Positions 49,816 through 61,831 are shown, numbered from the stretch's first letter. The stretch is DNA of 64,000 nucleotides from Lytechinus variegatus (GCF_018143015.1 NC_054743.1:44736922-44800921); one strand, 5' to 3'. Notes: generated by a model not told the origin, from the letters alone. Translations and numbers: made by a program.

Positions 49816-51359
49816 GTACGTAGAAAGTTGAAAGTCATCATTTATAATCATTTATTGTTTATTCATTTCGTTAACTATTATTACTGTTGTCTTTGTTATT
49901 GCTATTATTATGTTATATAATTTTTACTATTTTTTTTACTATATTTAGTTCTTCTTATTCATTTTTTACTATATATATTCGCATAACAAATGAAGCGTTG
50001 TCAATTGGCAGCATTTTAAAATTCACACTAGATGTTAATAGATAATCGTTATGCGTGTTATAATTATTTCAAACATAATCATACATCACTATCAGGCCAG
50101 GTTATCTTGAGTTTTAAGAATCGCGGCTATTTTTTTGAAATTTTAGTTGCTTTAAACACCATTTTCGCACAATCAGTGGCGTATTTTGTTTTAATATCCG
50201 TAAGCGATTAAAAAGAAACATGAATTAGGAAATTTTAGCCATGATTTTCAGAAAGTATATCTTTCCATTGGAATTTCCGATTTTCTTTTTCATCTTGGCT
50301 AAAATTGTTCTTATAGTATTTGTTTATTTATTCACTTCTTTTTATATTAGTATGTATTTATTTTTTATTCTTATTCATAATTCTTTGTGGGTCGCCCAGC
50401 GCGCTGAAAGAAACCATCAAACCTCGTGGATAGTGTTGGTAAAGGATACAAAAAAATCAAGTTGAATGGATCTTTTCTATTGAATAACAATTGCTGATAA
50501 TGTTACAATGTGAAATTGACAAAATTTCTTCTTGCAAATCTAAAAAAAAATAAATAAACTACGAGAAATAAAATCATTCTCCTCGGCTGGATTTTGTAAA
50601 GACAGCTGAATTTATGTGCACAGATACAGCGCCTACTTTCGTCCACGACTGATTTCCCCCCTGTTCGTTGATCACTAACCATTCCACTTTGAGCAAACCG
50701 AAATTTCCCTGCGATCGTAGTCTGCTAAATTCCGTGTACGCTCGTCAATCATTATTTTAGCATGGCCTCCGTCGAGTTTCTCCCCAAGCGAGTTCAGTGA
50801 GGAGCGTTGTCGTTAGATTGGTTAGAAAATAAAAACAACTATGTGGACTAACGTACCCTTATTCTGTCCCTCCAAACTGTAGTTCACATGTTACAGTAGT
50901 TTATTTTGGCGTTCATCTACCGCATGCTGCATGCGATGCGATCGACATTGGCCACGGTCGCTCAGCTTGGCCTCCTGACATTCTCTTCATACACAGTTAT
51001 AAGTGTACGATGTGCTCATGTCTTTCATGTCATATTTCAGCGCATGCATTGGGGAAGGGAAAGTAATTTGGAAATGGTAAAAGGGAGAAAAGAAAGAAAG
51101 GGAAAGGTAAAGAAAAAGAGGATAACAAGAGAAGGAAAAGAAAGAACAAATGAGGCAAAGAGAAACAGGAAATAAGGATGGAACGAGCTAACGGGAACTG
51201 ATATGATATTATATAAAGGCAGATCCAGGTTTTGCGGCCAATATCACAAATGCGGGGGGTGGAATTGTTTCACCCATAATTTTCCACGATCGACCGCTCT
51301 GAGTTGATTTTTGCTAGTTTCTTTCTTTGAAGGTGCAGACTCTCCAGTCAGCTTTATAT
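49816..51359. other. No exon recognised
   Basis: AT-rich to about 50580, then a more GC-balanced stretch (50580-51175) ending in GA-rich repeats, then a fragment (51230-51355) related to 2700-2880. None carries a supported gene. Confidence 0.45.
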
Positions 51360-51360
51360 G

Positions 51361-51456
51361 CAGGGGCCGCGGAACGGTTTTCAAAGTGGGGGGGGGGGGG
51401 GGGGGGGGGGGAAGCTGAGTCAAAAGTTTTTTTTTTTTTGGGGGGGGGGGGTGTTA
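51361..51456. mobile_element. Transposon end with G homopolymers
   Basis: CAGGGGCCGCGGAACGGTTT followed by two long G runs and a T run. It looks like one terminus of a hAT-like element; the partner end was not found. Confidence 0.4.
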
Positions 51457-51672
51457 CACCCACAAATGTAATAATCGCCCACAAATGTAATAACGCCCAC
51501 AAATGTAATAACACTTTACCCACAAATGTAATAACGCCCACAAATGTAATAACACTTTACCCACAAATGTAATAATTTCAACCACAAATGTAATAATGCA
51601 CTTTACCCACAAATGTAATAATTTTTGATCGCCCACAAATGTAATAATGACTTTACCCACAAATGTAATAAA
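51457..51672. repeat. Tandem array with CCACAAATGTAATAA core
   Basis: Eleven copies of the core, spaced irregularly by 2 to 11 bp because linkers (CGC, CACTTTAC, TTTTGATCGC) vary. Confidence 0.92.
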
Positions 51673-51722
51673 TTTGAAGGGATTTTTGGCAAATCGGTTC
51701 TGAACTAAAATCGTATAGTAAT

Positions 51723-53160
51723 GCGTTCATTTAGCACAAAAGTGCAAAGTCTTTTTTCCTGACCCGGTTAATTAACAAATTATAATATAAATCCAAAGTC
51801 TTTATTCCAGACCCGGTTGTTTCAAAAATTATAATATAATCCAAAGTCTTTATTCCAGACCCGGTTGTTTAAAAAATAATTATATGAGCCCAAAGTCTTT
51901 ATTCCAGACCCGGTTGTTTCAAAAATTATAATATAAATCCAAAGTCTTTATTCCAGACCCGGTTGTTTCAAAAATAATAATATGAGCCCAAAGTCTTTAT
52001 TCCAGACCCGGTTGTTTAAAAAATAATAATATGAGCCCTAAGTCTTTATTCCAGACCCGGTTGTTTCAAAAATTATAATATAAATCCAAAGTCTTTTTCC
52101 AGACCCTGTTGTTTCAAAAATTCTAATATAAATCCAAAGTCTTTATTCCAGACCCGGTTGTTTCAAAAATTATAATATAAATCCAAAGTCTTTATTCCAG
52201 ACCCGGTTGTTTCAAAAACAATAATATGAGCCCAAAGTCTTTATTCCAGACCCGGTTGTTTCAAAAATTATAATATAAATCCAAAGTCTTTTTCCAGACC
52301 CTGTTGTTTCAAAAATTATAATATAAATCAAAAGTCTTTATTCCAGACCCGATTGTTTCAAAAATGATAATATAAGTCCAAAGTCTTTTCTCCAGACCCT
52401 GTTGTTTCAAGAATTATAATATAAATCAAAAGTATTTATTCCATACCCGGTTGTTTCAAAAATGATAATATAAGTCCAAAGTCTTTTCTCCAGACCCTGT
52501 TGTTTCAAAAATTATAATATAAATCAAAAGTCTTTATTCCAGACCCGGTTGTTTAAAAAATAATAATATAAGTCCAAAGTCTTTATTCCAGACCCGGTTG
52601 TTTAAAAAATAATCATATGAGCCAAAAGTCTTTATTCCAGACCCGATTGTTTAAAAATAATAATGCAAGTCCAAAGTCTTTTTCCAGACCCTGTTGTTTC
52701 AAAAGTCATGATATGAATCCAAAATCTTTTTTCCAGACCCGGGTGTTTAAAAAAATCATGATATAAATCCAAAGTCTTTTTTCCAGACCCGGTTATTTGA
52801 AAAATTATAATTTTAGTCCCAAATGAGATACATTAATGATATTCCAGTGGAATAAAAATGAGAATTGAGTTTAGACTTTTGTCCAGACGCTGATGGTAAA
52901 TTGGAAATCAAGCATAGTCTTTGCTCCAGACCCGGTAACTAAAAGCTGAAACTTTACAGTAATGTGTGTATAATTTATAGCACAAAAGTGCAAAATCTTT
53001 GTTCCAGACCCGGTTAATTAAGAAATTATAATATAAGTCCAAAGTCTTTTTTCCAGACCCATTTATTTCAAAAATTATAATAATTATAAAAAACAAAGAC
53101 CCACCATCCTATTTATGTTGAATAACATGAAAATGTAGCGTAGTCTTTCTGTCAGACCCA
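51723..53160. repeat. 49-bp satellite array (AGTCTTTATTCCAGACCCGG)
   Basis: About 22 head-to-tail units from 51750 to 52810, each AGTCTTTATTCCAGACCCGG, then TTGTTT and an AT-rich half of two kinds: (a) CAAAAATTATAATATAAATC and (b) AAAAAATAATAATATGAGCC. More diverged units follow to 53160, with the entry phrase AGCACAAAAGTGCAAA repeated at 51735 and 52979. A related array in reverse lies at 59460-59750. Confidence 0.92.
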
Positions 53161-53226
53161 GTTATAAAAGTCATTAAAAACACAACAACAACAACAACAA
53201 CAAAACAAAGACCCTGCAACCATTAA

Positions 53227-53825
53227 AGGTCAAGTCCTTTTCAGATTAATGTTGATTTGAATCAATAGAGAAAAATCAGACAAGCACAATGCTGAAAATT
53301 TCATCAAAATTGGATGTAAAATAAGAAAGTTATGACATTTCAAAGTTTTGTTTATTTTTAACAAAATAGTTATATGAACGAGCCAGCTACATCCAAATGA
53401 GAGAGTCGATGATGTCACTCACTCACTATTTCTTTTGGTTTTCATTGTTTGAATTATACATTATTTCAATTTTTACGAATTTGACGATTAGGACCTCCTT
53501 GCCTGCAGCACAAAATGTTAAAATAATAAATTTCCACGTGTTGCAGGGAGGAATGAAACTTCATTTCACATGACAATGACGAGAAAATAAAAATATTTCA
53601 TATTTCATTTAAGAAAATACAAAAGAAATAGTGAGTGATGTCATCAGTTCCTCATTTGCATACCGACCGAGATGTGCATATAACTGTTTTGTGAAATGAA
53701 GCAAAACATTAAAATGCCATAACTTTCTTATTTTACATCCGATTTTGATGAAATTTTCAGTGTTATGCTTGTTGAATATTTCTCTTTTTATTCAAATCAA
53801 GTTTTTGTTGGGGTGGACTTGTCCT
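53227..53825. mobile_element. MITE flanked by TTAA
   Basis: AGGTCAAGTCC at left and GGACTTGTCCT at right, both flanked by TTAA (53223-53226, 53826-53829), consistent with a piggyBac-type non-autonomous element; a TA-target mariner-like origin is the alternative. The arms share GATGAAATTTTCAG and TAAGAAAGTTATG(A/G)CAT blocks in inverted order. A relative lies at 63253. Confidence 0.75.
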
Positions 53826-53931
53826 TTAAAAAACAATAATTTCTTGTATATTCCTTCCTTTTTTCTATGAAAAAACCTAAATAACAAAACATTAAAATAC
53901 ATCTGAAAAAAAATAAGAAATAAGATATCAG

Positions 53932-55970
53932 TGTCAGATCTTGGGACTGAAATTCCCAGTCTGGTAATAGATTTGGTTCTGTTTGAAACGAAAGTAGTTA
54001 CCACTTGCAATAATCACACAATCATTCAATATCTATATGTAACATAAATTTAATTCAGAGCGACCAGCTCTATAAATGTACATATAATTAAAGAAATTGA
54101 ACAATCGGAATTAAATCATGAATCACATGCATATCAACATAACATCAAACTGTATTTAGCAGTTAGCATCAGCATGAATTAACCTATACTGAATATGTTG
54201 CAATATGTATCTAATGAGAGTGATTTATTTATATTTAATCAAGGCCTAATAATTTGGCATCCAAACGTGACAATATTTTTGGTTATTAATTCCACCAATT
54301 AAGTTTCATCAAAAGAGGGTTTATACTTGGATGAATACCTACACTGGACCGTAGTATATCTAATCTGGTTATAATTTATATAGTTCAGAATAAGGACCCC
54401 TTCGACATCGTCAATGACTATCGTTGGTCCGATGAATATAGTCGTCTAAGAGCGACCTGCGGTGGCTTCGACGACGCGAAGTGAAGCGAGCGAACTCTCG
54501 ACGAAAAGCCAGTCCAGATTCGCGGACGAAATGATGGGGGCTGAGAGCCACAGTACGAAGATTGCTACGATGAATCACAAGTCACGAACTCTGAGTTCGA
54601 GGATGAAGTACGAGCCCAGCTCGTCCCTAAAGAGAGTAAATAAATAACCATCTCCTAATAGGCAAGGTCCAGTAATAACACTAACTCTTTACAAGTCAGT
54701 TACGATATACTAGCTTGGATTCACTGAGCTACTTACGGAAAGTAACGTAAAACAAAACTACGGTATCTTCTATCCCGAAATAGCAAAAGGAAATCTCTCT
54801 TCTCATAGAAGTATAACTTCTCAGTTCAATGAATATTTACATCAACTATATCATATACAACATCAATACACTGATCCTGGCTATTACTCTTGTTCAGTTC
54901 ACAAGCCATATATCACATAACTATCAGTTTAAAATATATGGGAATCGTCATTGTCATTGAGCGTATAAACCAACAATTCTTTTATAATAAAATGTCTACT
55001 TTAATAACATTTAATTACTTCATCTTTATATCATTACTTCATGTTTAGTTGGTTTCTCCTTGGTTTGATTTCACAAAGTTTTCATTTATGAAATATGATT
55101 TACTATACAATACAACAAAGCATTTAATATTCTTTGCACTTTAGTGTTCAGTACTCTAACATTAATCATAAGCAAAATAATTACTGAATTTCTGTTTTCT
55201 TTGAAAACAATAAGTTTTGCTTTTAATTACAATAATTAATTATACCAATAAAATAGTGAACTTACAGTTCTTTGGAACAGTCGTGCCTGGTTAGACGAGG
55301 GCAGATGTGGTGGCTTTACCTGGCCTGTGCTGCCTGGATCCAGCCTGCCAACGATGGGGATTAAGACTCAGCTGTGCCTGCACTACACAGCCTGCAACAT
55401 TCACCCAAAGTAATGGCCTACGAGAACCACACCCTCACACTCCGAGTTAAGACCAAATGTGGAAGGGTCTTCCTCTCCCGAGAATCAAACGATTTCTGAT
55501 TTGCTTTTACTCAAACACCACTCCATCTTGACTCTCACAAAGACAAAGTCATTAACATTCTCAATATTCATCTGCTTTACTCTTCCACGCTGAACATATC
55601 CAATTAAACTACTTAACTATCCAAGCTTTAATTTCACCTATTCAAAACTCCCTTCTCAAACATTCTCAACAATCTTTTCCTCTCATACATAAAAACAAAC
55701 ATCTATAGAATTTTAGAGACCCATTGAACTTAACAAAATATATCAAGTTAAATGACCCAATGCTCATGACCTAAGCTTGTCAAGAAGTCAAAGTAAAATT
55801 CTAATCCTTACACCCCAGCGGGTTTGATCACTTACTTAAAGATACAGTTGATTGAGTTGATTGACTCTGGGACTATGACAAGAGTCAACCACCCAAATTC
55901 CTTTTATTATATACAAGCTGAATGGTTACTAGGGGTTAACACTAAATAGACTTACAGTCGCATTGTGACA
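53932..55970. mobile_element. Solo LTR fossil of an LTR retrotransposon
   Basis: Begins TGTCAG and ends GTGACA, with a 5-bp target duplication ATCAG at 53927-53931 and 55971-55975. The flanks joined without it match the related sequence at 58369-58500, which lacks the insert. About 2.04 kb, no coding region and no visible internal domain, so it is best explained as a single LTR left by recombination. Family not assigned (Ty3 or BEL type both fit). Confidence 0.7.
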
Positions 55971-56071
55971 ATCAGTAAACAATAGGGGGATTACTTCCCG
56001 AAAACGATAAAGTTGTTTATTGACGATCTATGTTATATTATATAAAAAAAAACATTCTAATAAGAGGGAAT

Positions 56072-57156
56072 AACTATGGAAGCTTAAAAGTGCCACTGAG
56101 ATGTTGAGATAATTATCTCGGGAAGTCGACATCTTGATAGCAAAAGATAAGATGACGAGATCCCAGATCTCATCATGTCGACATCTTTTAGAAGAGATGA
56201 TGAGATGACAAGATCCCGAATCTCATCATGTCAACATCTTTTAGAAGAGATGACAACATCCCGGATCTCATCATGTCAACATCTTTAAGAAGAGATGATG
56301 AGATGACAAGATCCTGGATCTCATCATGTCAACATCTTTAAGAAGAGATGATGAGATGACAAGATCCCGGATCTCATCATGTTGACATCTTGTAGAAGAG
56401 ATGATGAGATGACAAGATCCCGGATCTCATCATGTTGACATCTTGTAGAAGAGATGATGAGATGACAAGATCCCGGATCTCATCATGTTGACATCTTGTA
56501 GAAGAGATGATGAGATGACAAGATCCCGGATGTCATCATTTCAACATCTTTTAGAAGAGATGATGAGATGACAAGATCCCGGAACTCATCATGTTGACAA
56601 CTTGTAGAAGAGATGATCAGATGTAATGATCTCGTAACTCGTCATGTCTACATCTTTAAGAAGAGATGAAGAAAAGATGTCGACATGACGAGATCCGGGA
56701 TCTTGTCATCTGATCATCTCTTCTACAAGATGTCAACATGATGAGATCCGAGATCTTGTCATCTCATCATCTCTTCTAAAAGATATTGACATGATGAGTT
56801 CCGGGATGTTGTCATCTCATCATCTCTTCTAAAAGATGTTGACATGATGAGATCCGGGATCTTGTCATCTCATTATCCCTTCTACAAGATGACGACATGA
56901 CCAGACCCGGGATCTTGTCATCTCATTATCTCTTCTAAAAGATGTCAACATTATGAAATCCGGGATCTTGTCATCTCATCATCTCTTCTAAAAGATGTTG
57001 ACATGAGATCCGGAATCTTGTCATCTCATTATCTCTTCTAAAAGATGTCGACATGATGAGATCCAGGATCTCGTCATCTGATCTTTTGCTATCAAGAAAT
57101 CGACTTCCCAAGATAATTATCTCAACATCTCGGTGGTACTTTTAAGCTTCCATAGA
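56072..57156. mobile_element. Foldback element of inverted 53-bp repeats
   Basis: Terminal repeats CTATGGAAGCTTAAAAGTGC at left and the reverse complement at right, extending about 100 bp through GATAATTATCTCGGGAAGTC, with ATAA on both flanks. Between them are about ten copies of a 53-bp unit (GATGAGATGACAAGATCCCG, GATCTCATCATGTTGACATC) and then about eight copies of the same unit in reverse. The centre is at about 56670. No ORF. Confidence 0.88.
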
Positions 57157-57277
57157 TAACCATTCCATTCCATGTTTTTATTTGGCAATAAGTCATGATT
57201 GACTATTTTTGCAACCCACTGTACGAGAAGTAGGGTAACAATTTTATTTAGTATTATTTTTATTACTTCTTTTTCTC

Positions 57278-58290
57278 TCACCTGCATAGCAGAGTGAGAC
57301 TATAGGCACTGCTTTTCCGACGGCGACGGCGGCGGCGGCGTCAACATCAAATCTTAGCCTAAGGTTAAGTTTTTGAAATGACATCATAACTTAAAAAGTA
57401 TAAAAACCTAGTTCATGAAACTTGGCTATAAGGTCAATCAAGTTTTACTTAACATCCTATTACAGGTTCATGTCACATGACTAAGGTCAAAGGTCATTTA
57501 GGGTCAATGAACTTAGACCATGTTGGGGGAATCAACATCAAAATCTCAACCTGAGGTTAAGATTTTGAAATATCATCATAACTTAAATATATAGATCTAA
57601 TTCATTAAACTTGGACATAAGGTTATTCAATTATCATCAAACATTCTGATGAGTTTTACGTCACATGACCAAGGTCAAAGGTCATTTAGGGTCAATGAAC
57701 TTTGGCCGATTTCGGGGTATCTGATAAATTACAATCAAAACTTAAAAAGGTTTTGGATCTGATTCATGAAACTTGGACATAATAGTAATCAAGTATCACT
57801 GAACATCCTGGGCAAGTTTCAGGTCACATGGTCAAGGTCAAAGGTCATTTAGGGTCAATGAACTTTGGCCGAATTGGGTTATTTTGGTGAATTACCATCA
57901 TAACTTTGAAAGTATGTTGGTCTAGTTCATAAAACTTGGACATAAGAGTAATCAAGTATCACTGAACATCCTGTGTGCATTTTAGGTCACATGACCAAGG
58001 TCAAAGGTCAATGAACTTTGACCATATTGGGGGTATCTGTTGAATTACCATCATAACTTTGCAAATTCATTGATCTGACTTTTGAAACTTGGACATAAGA
58101 GTAATAAAGTTTTATTGAATATCCTGTGCAAGTTTCAGGTCACATGATTAAGGTCAAAGGTCATGTAAGGTCAATGAATTTTGGCCACATTGGGGGTATT
58201 TGTTGAATTACCATCCTATCTCTGTAAGTGTATTGGTCTAGTTCATAAAACGTGGAAATAAGAGCAACCAAGTATCACTTAACATCTTTT
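57278..58290. mobile_element. Tandem element with AGGTCAAAGGTCA in each unit
   Basis: Starts with TGCATAGCAGAGTGAGACTA and a GGCGAC/GGC repeat, then five to six diverged units of about 165-175 bp, each with ACTTGGACATAAGAGTAATC, TCACATGACCAAGGTCAAAG and GGGTCAATGAACTTTGGCC. Perfect AGGTCAAAGGTCA lies at 57484, 57672, 57835, 57998 and 58151. Noncoding. Confidence 0.85.
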
Positions 58291-58368
58291 GCGAGTTATA
58301 GTTTTCAAAGTCAGCACTGCTGCTATTTTGAATCGCGTGATGCAGGTGAGACGGTCAAAGGCATTCCA

Positions 58369-58580
58369 CTTGTTTATTATTATTTCTTGTATATTCATTC
58401 CCTTTTTTATAAAAAAAAACACAAAACCTTTAAATACATATAAAACAAAAAAACTGAGGAATAACATATCAGCACACAATATGGGGATTACTTCCCGTAA
58501 ACGATAAGGTTGTTGATCGACGATCTATGAGATATTATATAAAAGGAAATCATTTTAGCAAGAAGGGATACAATTTTAAC
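58369..58580. repeat. Diverged duplicate of the sequence around the solo LTR
   Basis: About 58369-58478 matches 53832-53931 and 58479-58575 matches 55976-56065 (GGGATTACTTCCCG, AAACGATAA, GACGATCTATG). It represents the uninserted state of the locus hit by the LTR element. Confidence 0.75.
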
Positions 58581-58923
58581 AAGTTCTTCGGTATTTTAAA
58601 TTTTCAGTGTACCAAGCACCATTTGTAATATATTCAGCATTTTTTTATTAGTTACAATTCCAATAATCTCAGTGGCCTAAGATATATTTTCATGGGTTAT
58701 ATTGACCCGTCAAGTAAAGAGAGAGAGAGAGAGAGAGAGAGGGGATTTATGTGATCAAGAAGTGATAAGATAGGGAAAAAATGATTTGAAATGACTGAAA
58801 GAGAGACAGGCAAAGAAAGAAGAGCCCCCTCCCACACCCGTACCAGAGTTACGGAGTTAAGCTGTCCCGTCGGTGGATTCAGGTCCATCAACATCTTGAG
58901 GTTTAATCTTTCCAGGGGGCAAA
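58581..58923. other. No gene; GA microsatellite
   Basis: (GA)n at 58719-58741. Rest not recognised. Confidence 0.5.
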
Positions 58924-59102
58924 CGTGTGTGTGTGTTTGAGTTTTGTCAGACGTGTCTCAATCAGATATGATTATTTACGTCTGGGACCGACCTTTAACG
59001 TCACCATCCGAAAGACGTGACCAGGGCTCGAACCTCGAACCTCTGCATCAATTTGTAACTTCCCCACATAGCTTGGATTACAGGCGCACGCCACAACGCC
59101 AG
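58924..59102 (-). mobile_element. SINE with a 7SL RNA-like head
   Basis: On the minus strand it starts TGGCGTTGTGGCGTGCGCCT, GTAATCCAAGCTATGTGGGG, very like the 5' end of 7SL RNA and Alu (GGTGGCGCGTGCCTGTA, then TCCCAGCTAC). The B box is GGTTCGAGCCC. A body with GGTGACGTTAAAGGTCGGTC follows, then a CA-rich tail (ACACACACACG). About 180 bp. It could be a 7SL pseudogene fused to a SINE body, or a tRNA-SINE that looks similar by chance. Confidence 0.55.
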
Positions 59103-59319
59103 TCTTTAAATATGGTGTAGTCTTTGCTCTAGACCCATGCAGTTATTTCAAAATAGGAAATTATTAGAAACGATAAAAACAGACAAACAATATTAACAAA
59201 GACGCCACAATATCATTGATGTAGAATAACGTTGTTATTGTTGTTATTTTGGGGTTTTAAGGCGCGTACCATTCAGATCTGAATATTAAAGCCTTTTATT
59301 AATTTGACGTTTTTGTGGT
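59103..59319. repeat. Diverged 49-bp satellite piece (forward)
   Basis: GTAGTCTTTGCTCTAGACCC with nearby AACAAAGAC and TGAATAAC-like words matching 53090-53160. The rest is not recognised. Confidence 0.5.
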
Positions 59320-59400
59320 ATTCAATTCAATTCAATTTTATTTATTTCACTTCCATCAAACAAAAACAAGTTGCATATCAACTTACGGTATGCCTTATCA
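59320..59400 (-). mobile_element. LINE 3' tail fragment
   Basis: On the minus strand, TGCAACTTGTTTTTGTTTGA, TGGAAGTGAAATAAAT, then AAATTGAATTGAATTGAAT. Same tail as at 37014. Confidence 0.65.
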
Positions 59401-59459
59401 CAGGGTTTTATAGTTTGGGAGATGCTGGTGTCTAAGTTTTTAGATTAATCTTTGGCTTA

Positions 59460-59750
59460 ATTTCTATTATAAAAGAACTGGATGTGGGGTAAAGACAACT
59501 CTCTAAACCCAAGCATTTTAACAGGTTTTAATTTTAAAGAATGGTCTTAGCTTTGATTTTTTCAATATTTGTTTATCTTATAAATAGCTGGGTCTAGACG
59601 AAGGTCTAAGCATAATAATAATGTTATTCAACAGGAATAAGAATATGGTAAAGTCTAATGTTTTTAAGATTGTTTGAATCAATTTCAAAATGACTGGGTC
59701 TGGAATAGAGATAACGCTCTAAACATGTGCTTTTGTACTTGGTCTTAATT
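59460..59750. repeat. Satellite-related array in reverse orientation
   Basis: Words such as GACTGGGTCTGGAATAGAGA and CTGGGTCTAGACGAAGGTCT are the reverse complement of the AGTCTTT...CCAGACCC motif of the 51.7-53.2 kb array, at lower identity. Confidence 0.6.
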
Positions 59751-59822
59751 TGGAGGATTGTTGGTTCTTAGATTCGTTGTTGGGGGTTGGGTTTTATTGT
59801 TTTTTTATTCTTGAACTAATTG

Positions 59823-60030
59823 GCCCGAATTCACAAAGGTGGTTTTTGCAGAAACCATGGTTTCAACCGTGGGTTTTGCTGATTTTGCGATTCACAAAGG
59901 TGGTTTCAAGTGAAACCATGGTTTCAACCGTGGGTTCTCGGCATGATTTTGAGTCAACTGTTTTAGGTGGTTTCAAACCGTGGGTTTTAGGAAAACCATG
60001 GTTTTTAGGCACATTGACCAATCACAGATC
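59823..60030. mobile_element. MITE-like element with GAAACCATGGTTTC palindromes
   Basis: Starts GGCCCGAATTCACAAAGGTG, the same end as the element at 1636-1838, and repeats AAACCATGGTTTCAACCGTG three times. The frame at 59750-60073 is an artefact of the repeats. Confidence 0.55.
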
Positions 60031-60780
60031 AGTATTTCGGTACATTGCTGAGCAAGTGCATAGACGACGATAAATCAGCTTTGCACGAAATGATGAGGAG
60101 CGAAGCGCTTAATATCGATATTTGCCGAGCTGTAAGAACATCGTAACTAATTTACCATTTTATAATGACAATGAATATTTTTTTCTACGTCTGCATGCAT
60201 TTGTTTGTGAAGAAATATTGTAATTAATGCTGTAAATGCATGCAAAGTTAAGAGCGGAACGGTGTTCTTGGGATGGAAAAAGCATTATCGCACCCAAGTT
60301 ATTTTCCAGTCCCACGCGTGTAGTTTTGTGTCCTGTCAAACTATAACGAAGAGCTGTTCCACCGACTCGCTCAGGAGAAGGCATTGTCATTGTGATATTA
60401 TCTTGCTGCATAGCAATAACATGACAAAGCCGCCAAAGTAGTGAGACTTTCAACCACAATTGTGCAAAATTCAAGAAAATTTTGTTCTTAATTAATTTGT
60501 ACTTTATCTTAGTAGTCTAATTAAAGTAACTGCACAAAATTGCAGAATTAATTATGATAATTGAACAGCATAAAAATATTTTGCGTCATTTTTTAGTGAA
60601 TGGGAAAACACTAACCGTGTCTACCTTAGATCCTGTCTCCAAGTAGTCTAGTGATCACAAAATTTATTTTTCATCATTCACTTATTCAGAAATGTCAGAT
60701 CCAACTTGAGAAATCAAGAAATGTAGTAGATCTAGCCTCGCGCCCCTCGAGGACTCTGATATTTTTTTATCATGAAGCCG
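60031..60780. other. No gene recognised
   Basis: A minus-strand frame (60160-60474) has no domain, splice or neighbour support. Confidence 0.45.
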
Positions 60781-61371
60781 TAGCCCAAGTTAGACACGCT
60801 AGTCTAGGCCTTGGGTTAACCCAGTCCCAGGGAACTCCCGCCTACGCGGGCGGGAGCCCAGGAGCTTACCGTGTTATTGACCATACTCACGGGACAAGGG
60901 TAGATTATGGTCAAATATCTAGCAAGATGAATTATGAAAACAGAAATTATGCACTTACCACGATTATATGGATGATGGTCTAACGAATGGCAGTTTTTCT
61001 GACATCTGGGCACAGACTGGAACCTCAAAAAACGAAAAGTTTTCTCCTTCTAGTTCTACCCCCGTCTCGAATGGCCATTTTTGTTATGAATTGTAACAAA
61101 ATGGCCGATCGAAACAGGGGTAGAAGGAGAGAATTTTTCGTTTTTTGAGGTTCCAGTCTGTGCCCAGATGTCAGAAAAACTGCCACTCGTTATACCATCA
61201 TCCATATAATCGTGGTAGCATAATTTCTGTTTTCATAATTTATCTTGCTAGATATTTTGACCATAATCTACCCTTGTCCCGATAGTATGGGTCAATACAT
61301 GACCTCCTGGGCGCTGGCCCGCGTAGCGGTCCGGCGCTCCCTGGGTTAGCCTTGGGTAGGCCCTTGGGCTA
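60781..61371. mobile_element. Foldback element: 591-bp palindrome
   Basis: Two arms of about 280 bp around a short centre near 61076 (TGTTATGAATTGTAACA). The inner 200 bp on each side are nearly perfect (CATCTGGGCACAGACTGGAA and its complement at 60999 and 61150); the outer ends (TAGCCCAAG...CTTGGGCTA, AACCCAG, CGCGGGC) are more diverged. No ORF. Confidence 0.88.
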
Positions 61372-61831
61372 TGTCAGTGTGTGTCGAAGCTGGTAAACAA
61401 TTGATGGAATCCCCTTCCATATCCACATCACTGCAAATTGGTTAAATACACTAAATTTAAGTTTTATACTTTTTTTACACCTTATATAATAAAAGGAATA
61501 AATATTCTTATAGGGCCTAAATAATCAGATCGATCTGGTGGTCATTTTTTGGCAAAATCTTCCCATCCCTTCTGCGCACTGCGTAATACAATAGGCTTGA
61601 CTCGCCTTTTTTACATTATGTAGCTGCAATACGATGAGCTACGTTATGAAGCACCGTTCTGTAGAACAATTAATTGAATGGATTATTTCAACAAATCACC
61701 CCAAATGATAAGAATTTACATTTTGGTTGGAAATCTGGCAGGTTTTAAGAGATCTTGAATTATGTTTCATGTCCATTAGATTTAAAGCTTAATTTAATGT
61801 AGATCTATCTGTACTTTGTTTATTTCCGCAG
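61372..61831. other. No gene recognised
   Basis: AT-rich sequence. It ends in a pyrimidine tract before the candidate exon at 61832. Confidence 0.4.

Noticed and set aside
51723-52810. CRISPR-like regular repeats
   Set aside because: Units are contiguous 49-bp satellites with no unique spacers, in a eukaryotic genome.
58289-58507. Short frames on both strands beside the DR1 element
   Set aside because: They span the junction of two repeats; nothing conserved.
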